From CAJXNP01 sp050305935 (lineage in GTDB: Bacteria; Bacteroidota; Bacteroidia; Cytophagales; Cyclobacteriaceae), in the NCBI GenBank assembly GCA_050305935.1, contig JBNLGG010000096.1, forward strand, positions 1-12,630: DNA of 12,630 bases. The letters are read 5' to 3'. The position numbers and the translations under genes were made by a program. The stretch's first letter is position 1. Each line of letters starts with the position of its first letter. The notes beneath the pieces are model-generated. The model saw nothing but the letters and a program-made list of their open reading frames with translations. It made no database searches and was not told the origin of the DNA. Below are positions 1 to 5,774 of this stretch, one piece after another.

Positions 1-420
1 AATCCTTGATACACTGCTTTTGCTATAGGAAGAGCCATATATCTTGGTGATTACTTCCTCTATTTGTCTTGTAGTCAACCCCTTGCCATATAGCTCAAAA
101 CAAAGGTCCTTTATTTGTTCTTCCTGCTCATCGAGTAAACCTAGTATAATTGGTTTAAAGACGCCCATTCGGTCGCGTGGAATCTTTATTTGAAGTTTGG
201 AACCTATGCCCGACCTGATTGCATGACGATAGCCATTCCCTTTATTTCCCTCGGTCTGATCTGTTGATAAAAACGCTGCCCGTTCGCTATACATCAGGCC
301 ATTGACCATCAGAGAGAATAGATCGTTTAATCCGTTCTCTTTAATAATATGGTCATTAATAACACTTTGAAGTTGTGATTTGCTTAATTTTAATCCGGTT
401 TCCTGCTTTAATTTTTCCAT
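1..420 (-). CDS. IS256-family (mutator-type) transposase, N-terminal 140 residues, partial
   Basis: The minus-strand frame is open from an ATG at 418-420 to the window edge and encodes 140 residues of a protein usually near 400. It would catalyse cut-and-paste or copy-out transposition of its insertion sequence. Visible family features are KGNGYR (60-65), IPRDRMGVFKP (80-90), and the stretch from YGKGLTTRQIEE (111-122) to SYSKSSVSRI (131-140). These match the N-terminal region of IS256/MULE-type transposases that precedes the DDE domain. The DDE residues lie outside the window, so intactness cannot be judged. No stop or frameshift is seen in the visible part. The family call is from motif recognition. 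Confidence 0.85.
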   Translation of the reverse strand, partial: MEKLKQETGLKLSKSQLQSVINDHIIKENGLNDLFSLMVNGLMYSERAAFLSTDQTEGNKGNGYRHAIRSGIGSKLQIKIPRDRMGVFKPIILGLLDEQEEQIKDLCFELYGKGLTTRQIEEVITKIYGSSYSKSSVSRI

Positions 421-508
421 AATAATTTATGTCGTTATTTATTATTATGAAGTTAATTGTGGGAAACCCTTTTTCAATTCTTATAGACACACTTTTTGGG
501 GCAGTATG
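1..508 (-). mobile_element. IS256-family insertion sequence, transposase-start-side end (partial)
   Basis: The element holds the transposase start plus about 88 bases of leader. The stretch at 484-505 (tagacacactttttggggca and on) resembles the terminal inverted repeats of IS256-family elements, which often carry a TnnACACA core followed by a T-run. The outer boundary is set near 508 because repeat unit A, alignable with units B and C, starts abruptly at 509 and lacks its outermost bases. The other end is outside the window, so inverted-repeat pairing and target duplication cannot be verified. The exact boundary may be off by about 10 bases. Confidence 0.55.
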
Positions 509-612
509 CGCAGAGGAAAAAACACGTGGAGAACGCGGAGGATTTAATTGTCACCAGTTATTTCTTTGTGCTCTTTGCGTTTTAAAACTTCGCGTACTTT
601 GCGTGGAAAAAG
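509..612. repeat. Inverted-repeat unit A (CGCAGAG...CTTTGCGTGG family), no gene
   Basis: The left arm, 509-540, begins cgcagaggaaaaaacacg. It differs from the left arm of unit B (659-690) at only about four of 32 positions. The right arm, about 570-612, ends cgtactttgcgtggaaaaa (593-611), which is identical over 19 bases to 3194-3212 in unit C. The arms are imperfect inverted complements (CGCAGAG against CTTTGCG) around a short AT-rich loop. Short frames on either strand here are only the repeat read as codons. The outer left bases present in B and C are missing, apparently removed by the IS at 1-508. Confidence 0.8.
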
Positions 613-636
613 TTCCAACTACCATTCGATAGATCT

Positions 637-757
637 CTTTCTTATTAGATGCAAAGATCGCAGAGGAAAAAACACGCGGAGACCGCAAAGTAATTAATTG
701 AAGAAGAAACCTTCCGCGAGCATTGCGAAAAACCTTAACGTCCTTTGCGTGGAAAAA
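637..757. repeat. Inverted-repeat unit B, no gene, abutting the end of modC
   Basis: The left arm, 650-690, aligns with 2651-2692 of unit C and with 509-540 of unit A. The preceding ctttcttatt (637-646) is also shared with unit C (2640-2649), so the unit may start there. The right arm, about 713-757, ends ctttgcgtggaaaaag like units A and C. It stops 10 bases from the modC stop codon at 768-770. Its fold could act as a transcript end for the mod genes, but no U-tract supports a classical terminator. Confidence 0.75.
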
Positions 758-767
758 GCGCATTGCC

Positions 768-1850
768 TTAGCCCACCACATCAATTGCCACCGATTTAAA
801 CAAACACCAGACGGGGCTTCCCACCTGGATATTCATTCGCTGTTGTGAATCGGCTGTGATTTCAACAACCAGTTTGAAACCAGCGTCAATGATGCACAGT
901 AGGCTGTTTTCGCGTGGCAGGATGTCGGTTACTCTTCCCTTCACCTGGTTTTGGATGGTAATATTGGGCAAGCGTTCCAAAGAAAGGGCGATGTCATCCG
1001 CGTGGATGAATATTTTAATTTCCTGTCCTTTTGTAAATGATCTTTTATTTCTGCTGCTATTGATCAGCACCTCATGATCTTTTTGTCTCCAGGCGAGGCG
1101 CGTCAGCCCTTTTTGGGCATTGCATTCCACGACGGTCATGGGGATGGAGTTGATCAATGCTTTTGATCCAAAGAGATCGGAAATGGACTTTTCTTTTAGC
1201 AAATCATAGTAGTCACCATGTCCCAGGCATTTACCCCTCCGGATGATAAAGAGGGTATTGGAGAGTTTTAACAGATCCTCGAGGTCATGGCTTACCACCA
1301 GGATCGGGATGTTAACCTTCTTTTGCACACTAATTATGTAGGGGAGGATCTGCTCCCGTAAATTCACATCGACGGCAGAAAATGGCTCATCGAGCAATAG
1401 GATATCAGGAGAGGATAAGAGGGAGCGGCCGAGGGCAGCACGTTGCCTTTCACCCCCGGAGATTTGGGAGGGTCTTCTTTGGAGCAGGTGTTCGAGTTGA
1501 AGCAGTTCTACCACCTCATTGAAGACGACTTTGTTGTGGCCATTTTTTTTAAAACCGTAAAGCAGGTTTTTTTCAATACTCATGTGGGGAAATAAACGCC
1601 CTTCCTGGAAAACATAGCCAATGTTCCTCTTTTCTACAGGAAGATTGGTCTTTTGTTTTGAATCAAAAACAGGCTGACCTTCGATGATAATCTTTCCTTC
1701 AGCGGGGGTTTCCAGGCCGGAAATAGCATGCAGAAGAGATGTCTTCCCTGCTCCACTGGGACCGAAGATACCGGTAATGCCATCGGAAAAATGTTCGTGG
1801 ATGATGACATCAAAAGTCTTTCGTGGAAGATGGATATTAATTTCTGTCAT
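768..1850 (-). CDS. modC: Molybdate ABC transporter ATP-binding protein ModC
   Basis: ModC is the cytoplasmic ATPase that powers molybdate (possibly tungstate) import through ModB. The 360-residue length is normal for ModC. In order it shows Walker A GPSGAGKT (30-37), the Q-loop FQEGR (Q82), signature SGGERQR (131-137), Walker B ILLLDEP (150-156, catalytic E155) and the H-loop VSHD (H188). A C-terminal TOBE-like segment of about 290-358, used for oxyanion binding or regulation in ModC, begins near VKGRVTDILP. The ATG lies inside the end of modB (14-base overlap, 1837-1850), implying translational coupling. Sulfate or phosphate importers are the alternative, but the TOBE tail and the ModA/ModB neighbours favour molybdate. 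Confidence 0.93.
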   Translation of the reverse strand: MTEINIHLPRKTFDVIIHEHFSDGITGIFGPSGAGKTSLLHAISGLETPAEGKIIIEGQPVFDSKQKTNLPVEKRNIGYVFQEGRLFPHMSIEKNLLYGFKKNGHNKVVFNEVVELLQLEHLLQRRPSQISGGERQRAALGRSLLSSPDILLLDEPFSAVDVNLREQILPYIISVQKKVNIPILVVSHDLEDLLKLSNTLFIIRRGKCLGHGDYYDLLKEKSISDLFGSKALINSIPMTVVECNAQKGLTRLAWRQKDHEVLINSSRNKRSFTKGQEIKIFIHADDIALSLERLPNITIQNQVKGRVTDILPRENSLLCIIDAGFKLVVEITADSQQRMNIQVGSPVWCLFKSVAIDVVG

Positions 1851-2535
1851 GCCTCATTTTTTTGATGTACCACTCTGAAAGTGCCATGGCAATGAACGAA
1901 ATGAGAATGGAAACCACCACCAATCTTAATGTTGCATTTTCCTGGCCGGGCACCTGCATGTAGGCATAGATGGCGAGAGGAAGTGTTTGCGTTTCACCTG
2001 CAATGTTGCCGGCGAAGGTGATGGTAGCGCCAAATTCCCCCAGGGACCTGGCAAATGCGAGAATCGTTCCTGCTATGATTCCCGGCAAGGCGAGGGGAAC
2101 GGTCACCTTAAAAAAGGTCTTTAGTTTTCCTGCTCCCAGGATGCGGGAGGCTTCTTCCAACCCTGTGTCTACCATTTCCATGGAGGTGCGGATGGAGCGT
2201 ACAATCAATGGAAAAGAAACAAAGACCGATGCGATCACAGCGGCATAAAAGGTAAAAGCTATTTTAATTCCGAAAATATCGTACAGCCATTCCCCCAGCC
2301 AGCTTCGGGAACCAAGTAATAACAAGAGTAAATACCCCGTCGTTACCGGCGGCATGACCAAAGGAAGATGGATAAGACTTTCGATTACCGGTTTTCCATA
2401 AAAATCGCGGCGTGCCATGAAGTAGCCAACCGCCAGCGCAATGGGAAGCGAAATCAGCGAACAATACACAGCTACTTTCACCGAAAGCCAAATGGCTTGT
2501 AGCTCGGCATCATTAAAAGTGAATAGTTCGCCCAT
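1837..2535 (-). CDS. modB: Molybdate ABC transporter permease ModB
   Basis: ModB is the inner-membrane permease that forms the molybdate channel as a dimer and couples to ModC. The 232-residue protein has about five hydrophobic segments (near 14-38, 55-76, 94-115, 148-163, 203-222). The ABC-importer EAA loop is at 128-147 (EEASRILGAGKLKTFFKVTV). The stretch SLGEFGATITFAGN (164-177) is highly typical of ModB/CysT permeases. Its end overlaps the modC start. The upstream partner modA is 749 bases away because a repeat element carrying a plus-strand gene lies between them. ModBC may therefore need read-through across that element or its own promoter; no convincing promoter is visible directly upstream. 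Confidence 0.93.
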   Translation of the reverse strand: MGELFTFNDAELQAIWLSVKVAVYCSLISLPIALAVGYFMARRDFYGKPVIESLIHLPLVMPPVTTGYLLLLLLGSRSWLGEWLYDIFGIKIAFTFYAAVIASVFVSFPLIVRSIRTSMEMVDTGLEEASRILGAGKLKTFFKVTVPLALPGIIAGTILAFARSLGEFGATITFAGNIAGETQTLPLAIYAYMQVPGQENATLRLVVVSILISFIAMALSEWYIKKMRHDRN

Positions 2536-2639
2536 GATTTAAAAGATTGTGCACAAAGTAAGCAAAAAATCAAAAACCAGAATACATAGCATAGTGTAGG
2601 AAAGACCTACTTGGTATTTGAGTTCAATCTTTCGTCTAG

Positions 2640-3214
2640 CTTTCTTATTCCACGCAGAGATCGCAAAGGAGAAATACGCAGAGAACGCTAAGAATGGATT
2701 GAAGTTTAGAACTGTTTACGATAAGAAAGCTATTTTTCATTTTCCATATTTTTTAAACATTGACATCATGCTTGAAAACGACCTTTCTTTTAAAATCATT
2801 GGAGCTGCTATTGATCTTCACAAAAATATTGGGCCGGGACTATTAGAATCGGCCTACGAGAATGCGTTGGCGCACGACCTAAGGGAAATGCAACTCTACG
2901 TGCAACAACAGGTACCCATGCCTTTTGTATATAAGGATGTGAAACAAGAGATCGGCTATCGTTTGGATTTGGTGGTCAACCATAAAGTGATTGTTGAAAT
3001 CAAAGCAGTAGAAAGTCTCGCCCCCGTTCATTTTGCACAACTACTGACCTACCTTAAATTATCAAATATGAAGCTTGGTTTGCTAATCAACTTTAATACT
3101 AAAATTTTAAAAAATGAAATTCATCGGATAGTGAATAATCTGTAAACTCTTCAATTGGATACTCTCTGCGGCCTTCGCGTTTTTTAAACTTTGCGTACTT
3201 TGCGTGGAAAAAAG
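2640..3214 (+). mobile_element. Unit C: inverted-repeat element enclosing a GxxExxY gene (putative mobile unit)
   Basis: The left arm is 2650-2692 (ccacgcagagatcgcaaagg and on) and the right arm about 3162-3214 (ending actttgcgtactttgcgtgg at 3188-3207). The outermost 20 bases of the arms match as inverted complements at about 16 of 20 positions. Arm sequences align closely with units A and B, which lack a gene. The element sits between modA and modB and carries a single gene on the opposite strand. No target-site duplication is evident by eye. That the unit moves is an inference from the repeated arms and the split cluster; no transposase is encoded inside. Confidence 0.6.
2768..3145 (+). 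CDS. GxxExxY family protein (PD-(D/E)XK nuclease-like)
   Basis: This 125-residue protein carries the defining motif G24-x-x-E27-x-x-Y30 (GPGLLESAY). It also has a PD-(D/E)XK-like core: D67 in YRLDLVV and E77-x-K79 in VIVEIKAVE, followed by HFAQLLTYL (88-96). The family (TIGR04256; PDDEXK_3-like) has no established function that I know of; the core suggests a metal-dependent nuclease. A start at 2618 would give 175 residues, but the added 50 residues are mostly repeat arm read as codons. The ATG at 2768, next to the conserved domain, is preferred. The gene lies inside repeat unit C, opposite in strand to the mod genes. Confidence 0.88.
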   Translation: MLENDLSFKIIGAAIDLHKNIGPGLLESAYENALAHDLREMQLYVQQQVPMPFVYKDVKQEIGYRLDLVVNHKVIVEIKAVESLAPVHFAQLLTYLKLSNMKLGLLINFNTKILKNEIHRIVNNL

Positions 3215-3284
3215 CAGTTGCATAGAGGGACGATTTTGATTTCGGAGAGAAATGTTTTCCAGTCAGGTGGATGCAGAAAATGCT

Positions 3285-4061
3285 CTATTTCTTGAACCCA
3301 TATTTCATGAAAATTGGTTTGACTTCTTCTGAAAGGAGAAATTTGTAAAAATCAATGACTGGCTGTTTATCGTTACAAGCTCCGGCGATGTAGACAATTG
3401 GTTCGTGGGACGTAGGAGGGAAGGTATAAACCAATTTTACTTTATCAGATTTTATGGCATCTGTTTTATAAACGATGCCCAATGGAGCCTCCTCCATCTC
3501 GACCACCATCAAGGCCGAACGCACATCTGTAGTCGGAAGAAGCTTTTCCTTTAAATCATTATAAATGCCAAGATTTTCCAGCACCTGCATGGCATATTTT
3601 CCAGCCGGAACATGCGCGGGATCACCTATTGATAATCGGTTTTTTCCAATCAGTGAATTGATGTCCGGGCCCGGATCCAGGCTGTCGATCATCATCGTCC
3701 TATTTATCGGGGAAACCACCACTAATTCATTTTGCGCCACTACACCCTGATAGTTTTTCTTTAAATACCCCAGACTGTCAAGGTAGGCTGCCCAACGCTC
3801 ACTTGCCGATATAAAGACATCTGGCGCTGCGCCCTGCTCAATTTGTCTGGCCAGTGTACCGCTTGAGGCGAAGTTAAACGTCACCTCGAATGGGTATCTC
3901 ACCTCAAATGAATCGGCTACTTCCGTGAGCAAGTCCGTCAGGCTGGCCGCAGCAAAGATGAGCAAACGGGATTTTCCTGTTTGTTCTTTTCTTCCACCCT
4001 GACCACAGGAAAGGCAAAAAACCAACAGCAACAAAGAAATTATCAATGTAGATTTATTCAT
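3285..4061 (-). CDS. modA: Molybdate-binding lipoprotein ModA
   Basis: ModA captures molybdate outside the cytoplasmic membrane and delivers it to ModBC. The 258-residue protein starts with a lipoprotein signal ending at LSC (C19), so it is probably lipid-anchored. ModA hallmarks are FAAASLTD (36-43, ligand Ser40), FASSGTLARQI (64-74, ligand Ser67), GAAPDVFISAS (77-87), GDPAHVPAGKYA and the C-terminal APLGIVYKTDA, with the binding Val and Tyr in the last two. The order modA-modB-modC is standard, but modA is parted from modBC by the GxxExxY element. No molybdate-sensing ModE gene or Moco riboswitch is recognisable nearby. Confidence 0.93.
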   Translation of the reverse strand: MNKSTLIISLLLLVFCLSCGQGGRKEQTGKSRLLIFAAASLTDLLTEVADSFEVRYPFEVTFNFASSGTLARQIEQGAAPDVFISASERWAAYLDSLGYLKKNYQGVVAQNELVVVSPINRTMMIDSLDPGPDINSLIGKNRLSIGDPAHVPAGKYAMQVLENLGIYNDLKEKLLPTTDVRSALMVVEMEEAPLGIVYKTDAIKSDKVKLVYTFPPTSHEPIVYIAGACNDKQPVIDFYKFLLSEEVKPIFMKYGFKK

Positions 4062-4115
4062 GTGGGCAAAACTAAACTGACTCTATTGAAAATGAACAAT
4101 AATTCTCTTGACCTC

Positions 4116-4168
4116 ATTCGTCCGACCAACTCACGGAAGCCTTCGCTCAACTCAGTGGTTGGACGAAT
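4116..4168. repeat. Imperfect inverted repeat (attcgtcc...ggacgaat)
   Basis: The arm attcgtccgacca (4116-4128) pairs with tggttggacgaat (4156-4168) over 13 positions with one G-T pair, around a 27-base loop. It begins about 55 bases upstream of the modA start. It could be a structured element in the modA leader or an interspersed repeat copy; the sequence does not decide between them. Confidence 0.5.
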
Positions 4169-4186
4169 ATACAATTCCAATTTCCG

Positions 4187-4218
4187 ATCACTTATTCACC
4201 AAATCACCCAATCACTAA
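4187..4218. repeat. Degenerate tandem repeat, units like aatcaccc
   Basis: Four or so units (atcactt, attcacca, aatcaccca, atcactaa) follow each other with a period of 8-9 bases. Read on the minus strand they form the last residues and the stop of the kinase remnant, so the repeat probably invaded or replaced the true end of that gene. Confidence 0.5.
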
Positions 4219-4366
4219 ATACCCGGGCTGCTTTCGGCAACTTTACAAAAAACACAAAGCCTTCTTTGGCGTTCCTCTCCACCCAGACCTGTCTGGTCAT
4301 GGCCTCCACGTACTTTTTGACGATGGACAGTCCTAGCCTGGTTGGATTCCATTCGAAGGGGTCATT
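4196..4366 (-). pseudogene. Remnant of a sensor histidine kinase ATPase domain (C-terminal end)
   Basis: The minus strand encodes 56 residues before a TGA. They contain RLGLSIVKKYVEAM, then QVWVERNAKEGFVFFVKLPKA. This is the last part of a HATPase_c domain (G2 box, helix and final strand; consensus like GLGLSIVKKYVEAMGG...VWVES..G.GS.F...LP). The glycine that normally precedes LGLS is Arg and the usual GG after VEAM is TR. No G1 box, N box or start codon lies upstream, where sequence is AT-rich and non-coding. The final residues come from a tandem repeat. It differs from the intact kinase at 10032-11279, so it is not a recent copy of that gene. Confidence 0.7.
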
Positions 4367-4427
4367 TTGTGAGCTAAAGCAAATATACGGGATTTCAATT
4401 TTTGGTGAAATCGAAAATAAATGACCC
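4359..4427. repeat. Nested inverted repeat
   Basis: Outer arms gggtcattt (4359-4367) and aaatgaccc (4419-4427) are exact inverted complements. Inside them, gatttca (4391-4397) and tgaaatc (4406-4412) form a second perfect hairpin with an 8-base loop. The left arm marks the point where recognisable kinase sequence begins, so the repeat may mark a breakpoint. Confidence 0.4.
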
Positions 4428-4557
4428 TACTTCAGATTCGGTTCTTTTTTCCCATTCGAATATTTTATTGAAAAAAAATCGATTAGGGTTTCCATTTAAA
4501 TACTTTCAATTCAAAATCTGTGAAGGTCAAATCACTAAACTTTAAGACATCAATTTA

Positions 4558-4573
4558 AATCGATCCATCGATT
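4558..4573. promoter_or_regulatory. Perfect short dyad aatcgat-cc-atcgatt, possible operator
   Basis: Seven-base arms with a two-base spacer lie about 105 bases upstream of the DUF4440 gene. A related aatcgatt occurs at 4477-4484. It may be a protein-binding site, but AT-rich DNA produces such dyads by chance and no regulator is known. Confidence 0.2.
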
Positions 4574-4630
4574 GGATAACTGTGATGAGTTTCAGGTGAT
4601 GTCAAGAGAAGTCGTATTGAAATAGATTAA

Positions 4631-4658
4631 TTTTTTACATCGCAAATCACTATCTTAC
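4631..4658 (+). promoter_or_regulatory. Weak Bacteroidota-type promoter candidate for the DUF4440 gene
   Basis: A T-run at 4631-4636 and tatcttac at 4651-4658 have the spacing of the -33 and -7 elements (consensus TTTG and TAnnTTTG). The -7 box matches at six of eight positions including wildcards. The ATG follows 21 bases later. Support is weak. Confidence 0.22.
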
Positions 4659-4678
4659 CTTGTTCAATTGTTAGACTT

Positions 4679-5125
4679 ATGTTTCGGATTATCATATCAT
4701 TGCTGTTTGCAACTTTACTTTTAATATCGTGTAAAAAAGTGGTTAAAACTGATCAATTAGAAGTGTATAAAGCGGAATTGATTAATGTCGAGAAAGAATT
4801 TGCACAAATGGCGAAAGAGGAGGGAGTTGCTAGCGCATTTCTCGCTTTTGCCGCTAAAGATGCCACCATTAGCCGGGGAGATATGCTGTTTCACGGCCTT
4901 GAAGGGATTCAGGAATATTTCGATCGGCAGACTCTGAAAAACGTGGAGTTGGATTGGGAACCGGATTTTGTGGATGTTTCTACTTCAGGTGATCTGGGTT
5001 ATACCTATGGGGATTATGTGTTTTCTGCAATTGACGCCAATGGAGACACGCTACACGCAGCAGGAGTATTTCATACCGTCTGGAAACGTCAGGAAGATGG
5101 TAACTGGCGTTTTGTCTGGGATTAG
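4679..5125 (+). CDS. Putative lipoprotein with a DUF4440/SnoaL-like (NTF2-fold) domain
   Basis: The 148-residue protein begins with a lipoprotein signal ending LLISC (C18), so it should be exported and lipid-anchored. The mature part fits the DUF4440/SnoaL-like NTF2 fold. It has an N-terminal helix (VEKEFAQMAKEEG), then AFLAFAAKDATI, GLEGIQEYFDRQ, and the closing strands GDLGYTYGDYVF and GVFHTVWKRQEDGNWRFVWD. The pattern DGxWRFVWD at the end is typical. Such domains bind small molecules or act as enzymes; the role of this one is unknown. It is 81 bases upstream of a membrane protein on the same strand, perhaps in one transcript. Confidence 0.75.
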   Translation: MFRIIISLLFATLLLISCKKVVKTDQLEVYKAELINVEKEFAQMAKEEGVASAFLAFAAKDATISRGDMLFHGLEGIQEYFDRQTLKNVELDWEPDFVDVSTSGDLGYTYGDYVFSAIDANGDTLHAAGVFHTVWKRQEDGNWRFVWD

Positions 5126-5138
5126 TAAGAATAACGGT

Positions 5139-5154
5139 AAGTGAAAAATCACTT
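5139..5154 (+). terminator. Weak hairpin after the DUF4440 gene
   Basis: The sequence aagtga-aaaa-tcactt gives a perfect six-base stem 13 bases after the stop codon. It is AT-rich and followed by only three T, so any termination would be weak. Confidence 0.2.
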
Positions 5155-5206
5155 TCGTCAGGAATTTTATGCAGATAAACCGTCGAATATTTAACTTCGG
5201 AAGAAG

Positions 5207-5761
5207 ATGTCAAAAAGATTTACAACTATCGTTGTTATTGTACCTCTCACGATTGTAGGTGCTATTGTTGCTTTTATTACAGGGTGGATCGTCATCGTTC
5301 CCATTGTATTTGGCGTTGGGATACCTCTTGTCAATCTTGAGCGACCTCCTATGAAGAAAATAGCATTGGTCGTGTTAATCACCTTCATTAATTTGATTGT
5401 GTTTTTACTGGAGGTTTTGGTATTGTTAAACCTTCCCTATGACAAATATGTGTTCCCGACGATTGCCGAAGGTATTGCCGGAGTCCTTGTGCTGGTGGTA
5501 AATGGTTTATTTATTAAAAGCATTACGATAAACTGGAAAACGAGTGTTTTTATTTTCCTTTTGAGTGCTTTGGCTATTCCTCTTTCTCTAGGTTTAATTG
5601 AAACTTTTATTGTGAATTCCTCTTTATCGAGTGTCCTTCAGGATTTTTTCAAACAGTTTGGCGGGATGATCCTTTGGGTGATTTTCACCACACTTGGCGT
5701 GGTCTATTCGATGAAGACTCCCAATAAAGACTTACAATTGGATTCATTAAAAAAAGATTGA
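5207..5761 (+). CDS. Multi-pass membrane protein of unknown function
   Basis: I do not recognise this 184-residue protein. It is strongly hydrophobic with about six likely membrane segments (near 6-24, 25-43, 51-74, 83-103, 110-130, 150-168). A short basic loop (RPPMKK, 46-51) and a charged C-terminal tail (KTPNKDLQLDSLKKD) stand out. No catalytic motif is visible. The ATG at 5207 follows ggaagaag, a fair ribosome-binding sequence. It lies downstream of the DUF4440 lipoprotein and converges on ackA with only 13 bases between their stops. Coding is supported by hydrophobic periodicity and full-length openness, not by homology. Confidence 0.65.
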   Translation: MSKRFTTIVVIVPLTIVGAIVAFITGWIVIVPIVFGVGIPLVNLERPPMKKIALVVLITFINLIVFLLEVLVLLNLPYDKYVFPTIAEGIAGVLVLVVNGLFIKSITINWKTSVFIFLLSALAIPLSLGLIETFIVNSSLSSVLQDFFKQFGGMILWVIFTTLGVVYSMKTPNKDLQLDSLKKD

Positions 5762-5774
5762 TTCCAAATTATTT

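Larger units (their letters stand above)
4062..4678. other. Long intergenic region with gene debris, hairpins and a tandem repeat
   Basis: This 617-base divergent gap between modA and the DUF4440 gene has no intact gene. It holds an inverted repeat (4116-4168), an AT-rich tandem repeat (4187-4218), a degraded kinase fragment (4196-4366), a nested inverted repeat (4359-4427) and short palindromes near 4477-4484 and 4558-4573. A plus-strand open frame running from inside modA to 4424 is antisense to modA and to the kinase fragment and looks non-coding. The region appears to be an accumulation site for repeats and decayed sequence. Confidence 0.7.

Noticed and set aside
509..757. Possible CRISPR array
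   Set aside because: Repeats are imperfect, inverted rather than direct, and irregularly spaced; no cas gene is present.
429..784. Short open frames on both strands in this stretch
   Set aside because: They consist of the IS leader and inverted-repeat units A and B read as codons; no protein-like composition.
2595..2610. Small hairpin gtagg-aaaga-cctac upstream of modB
   Set aside because: A five-base stem without a T-run or other context; expected by chance.
4067..4074. TAGTTTTG on the minus strand as a modA -7 promoter box
   Set aside because: It matches TAnnTTTG but ends only five bases before the ATG and lacks a well-spaced -33 box.
3981..4424. A 147-residue plus-strand frame
   Set aside because: It is antisense to modA and to the kinase remnant, and spans repeats; no recognisable domain.
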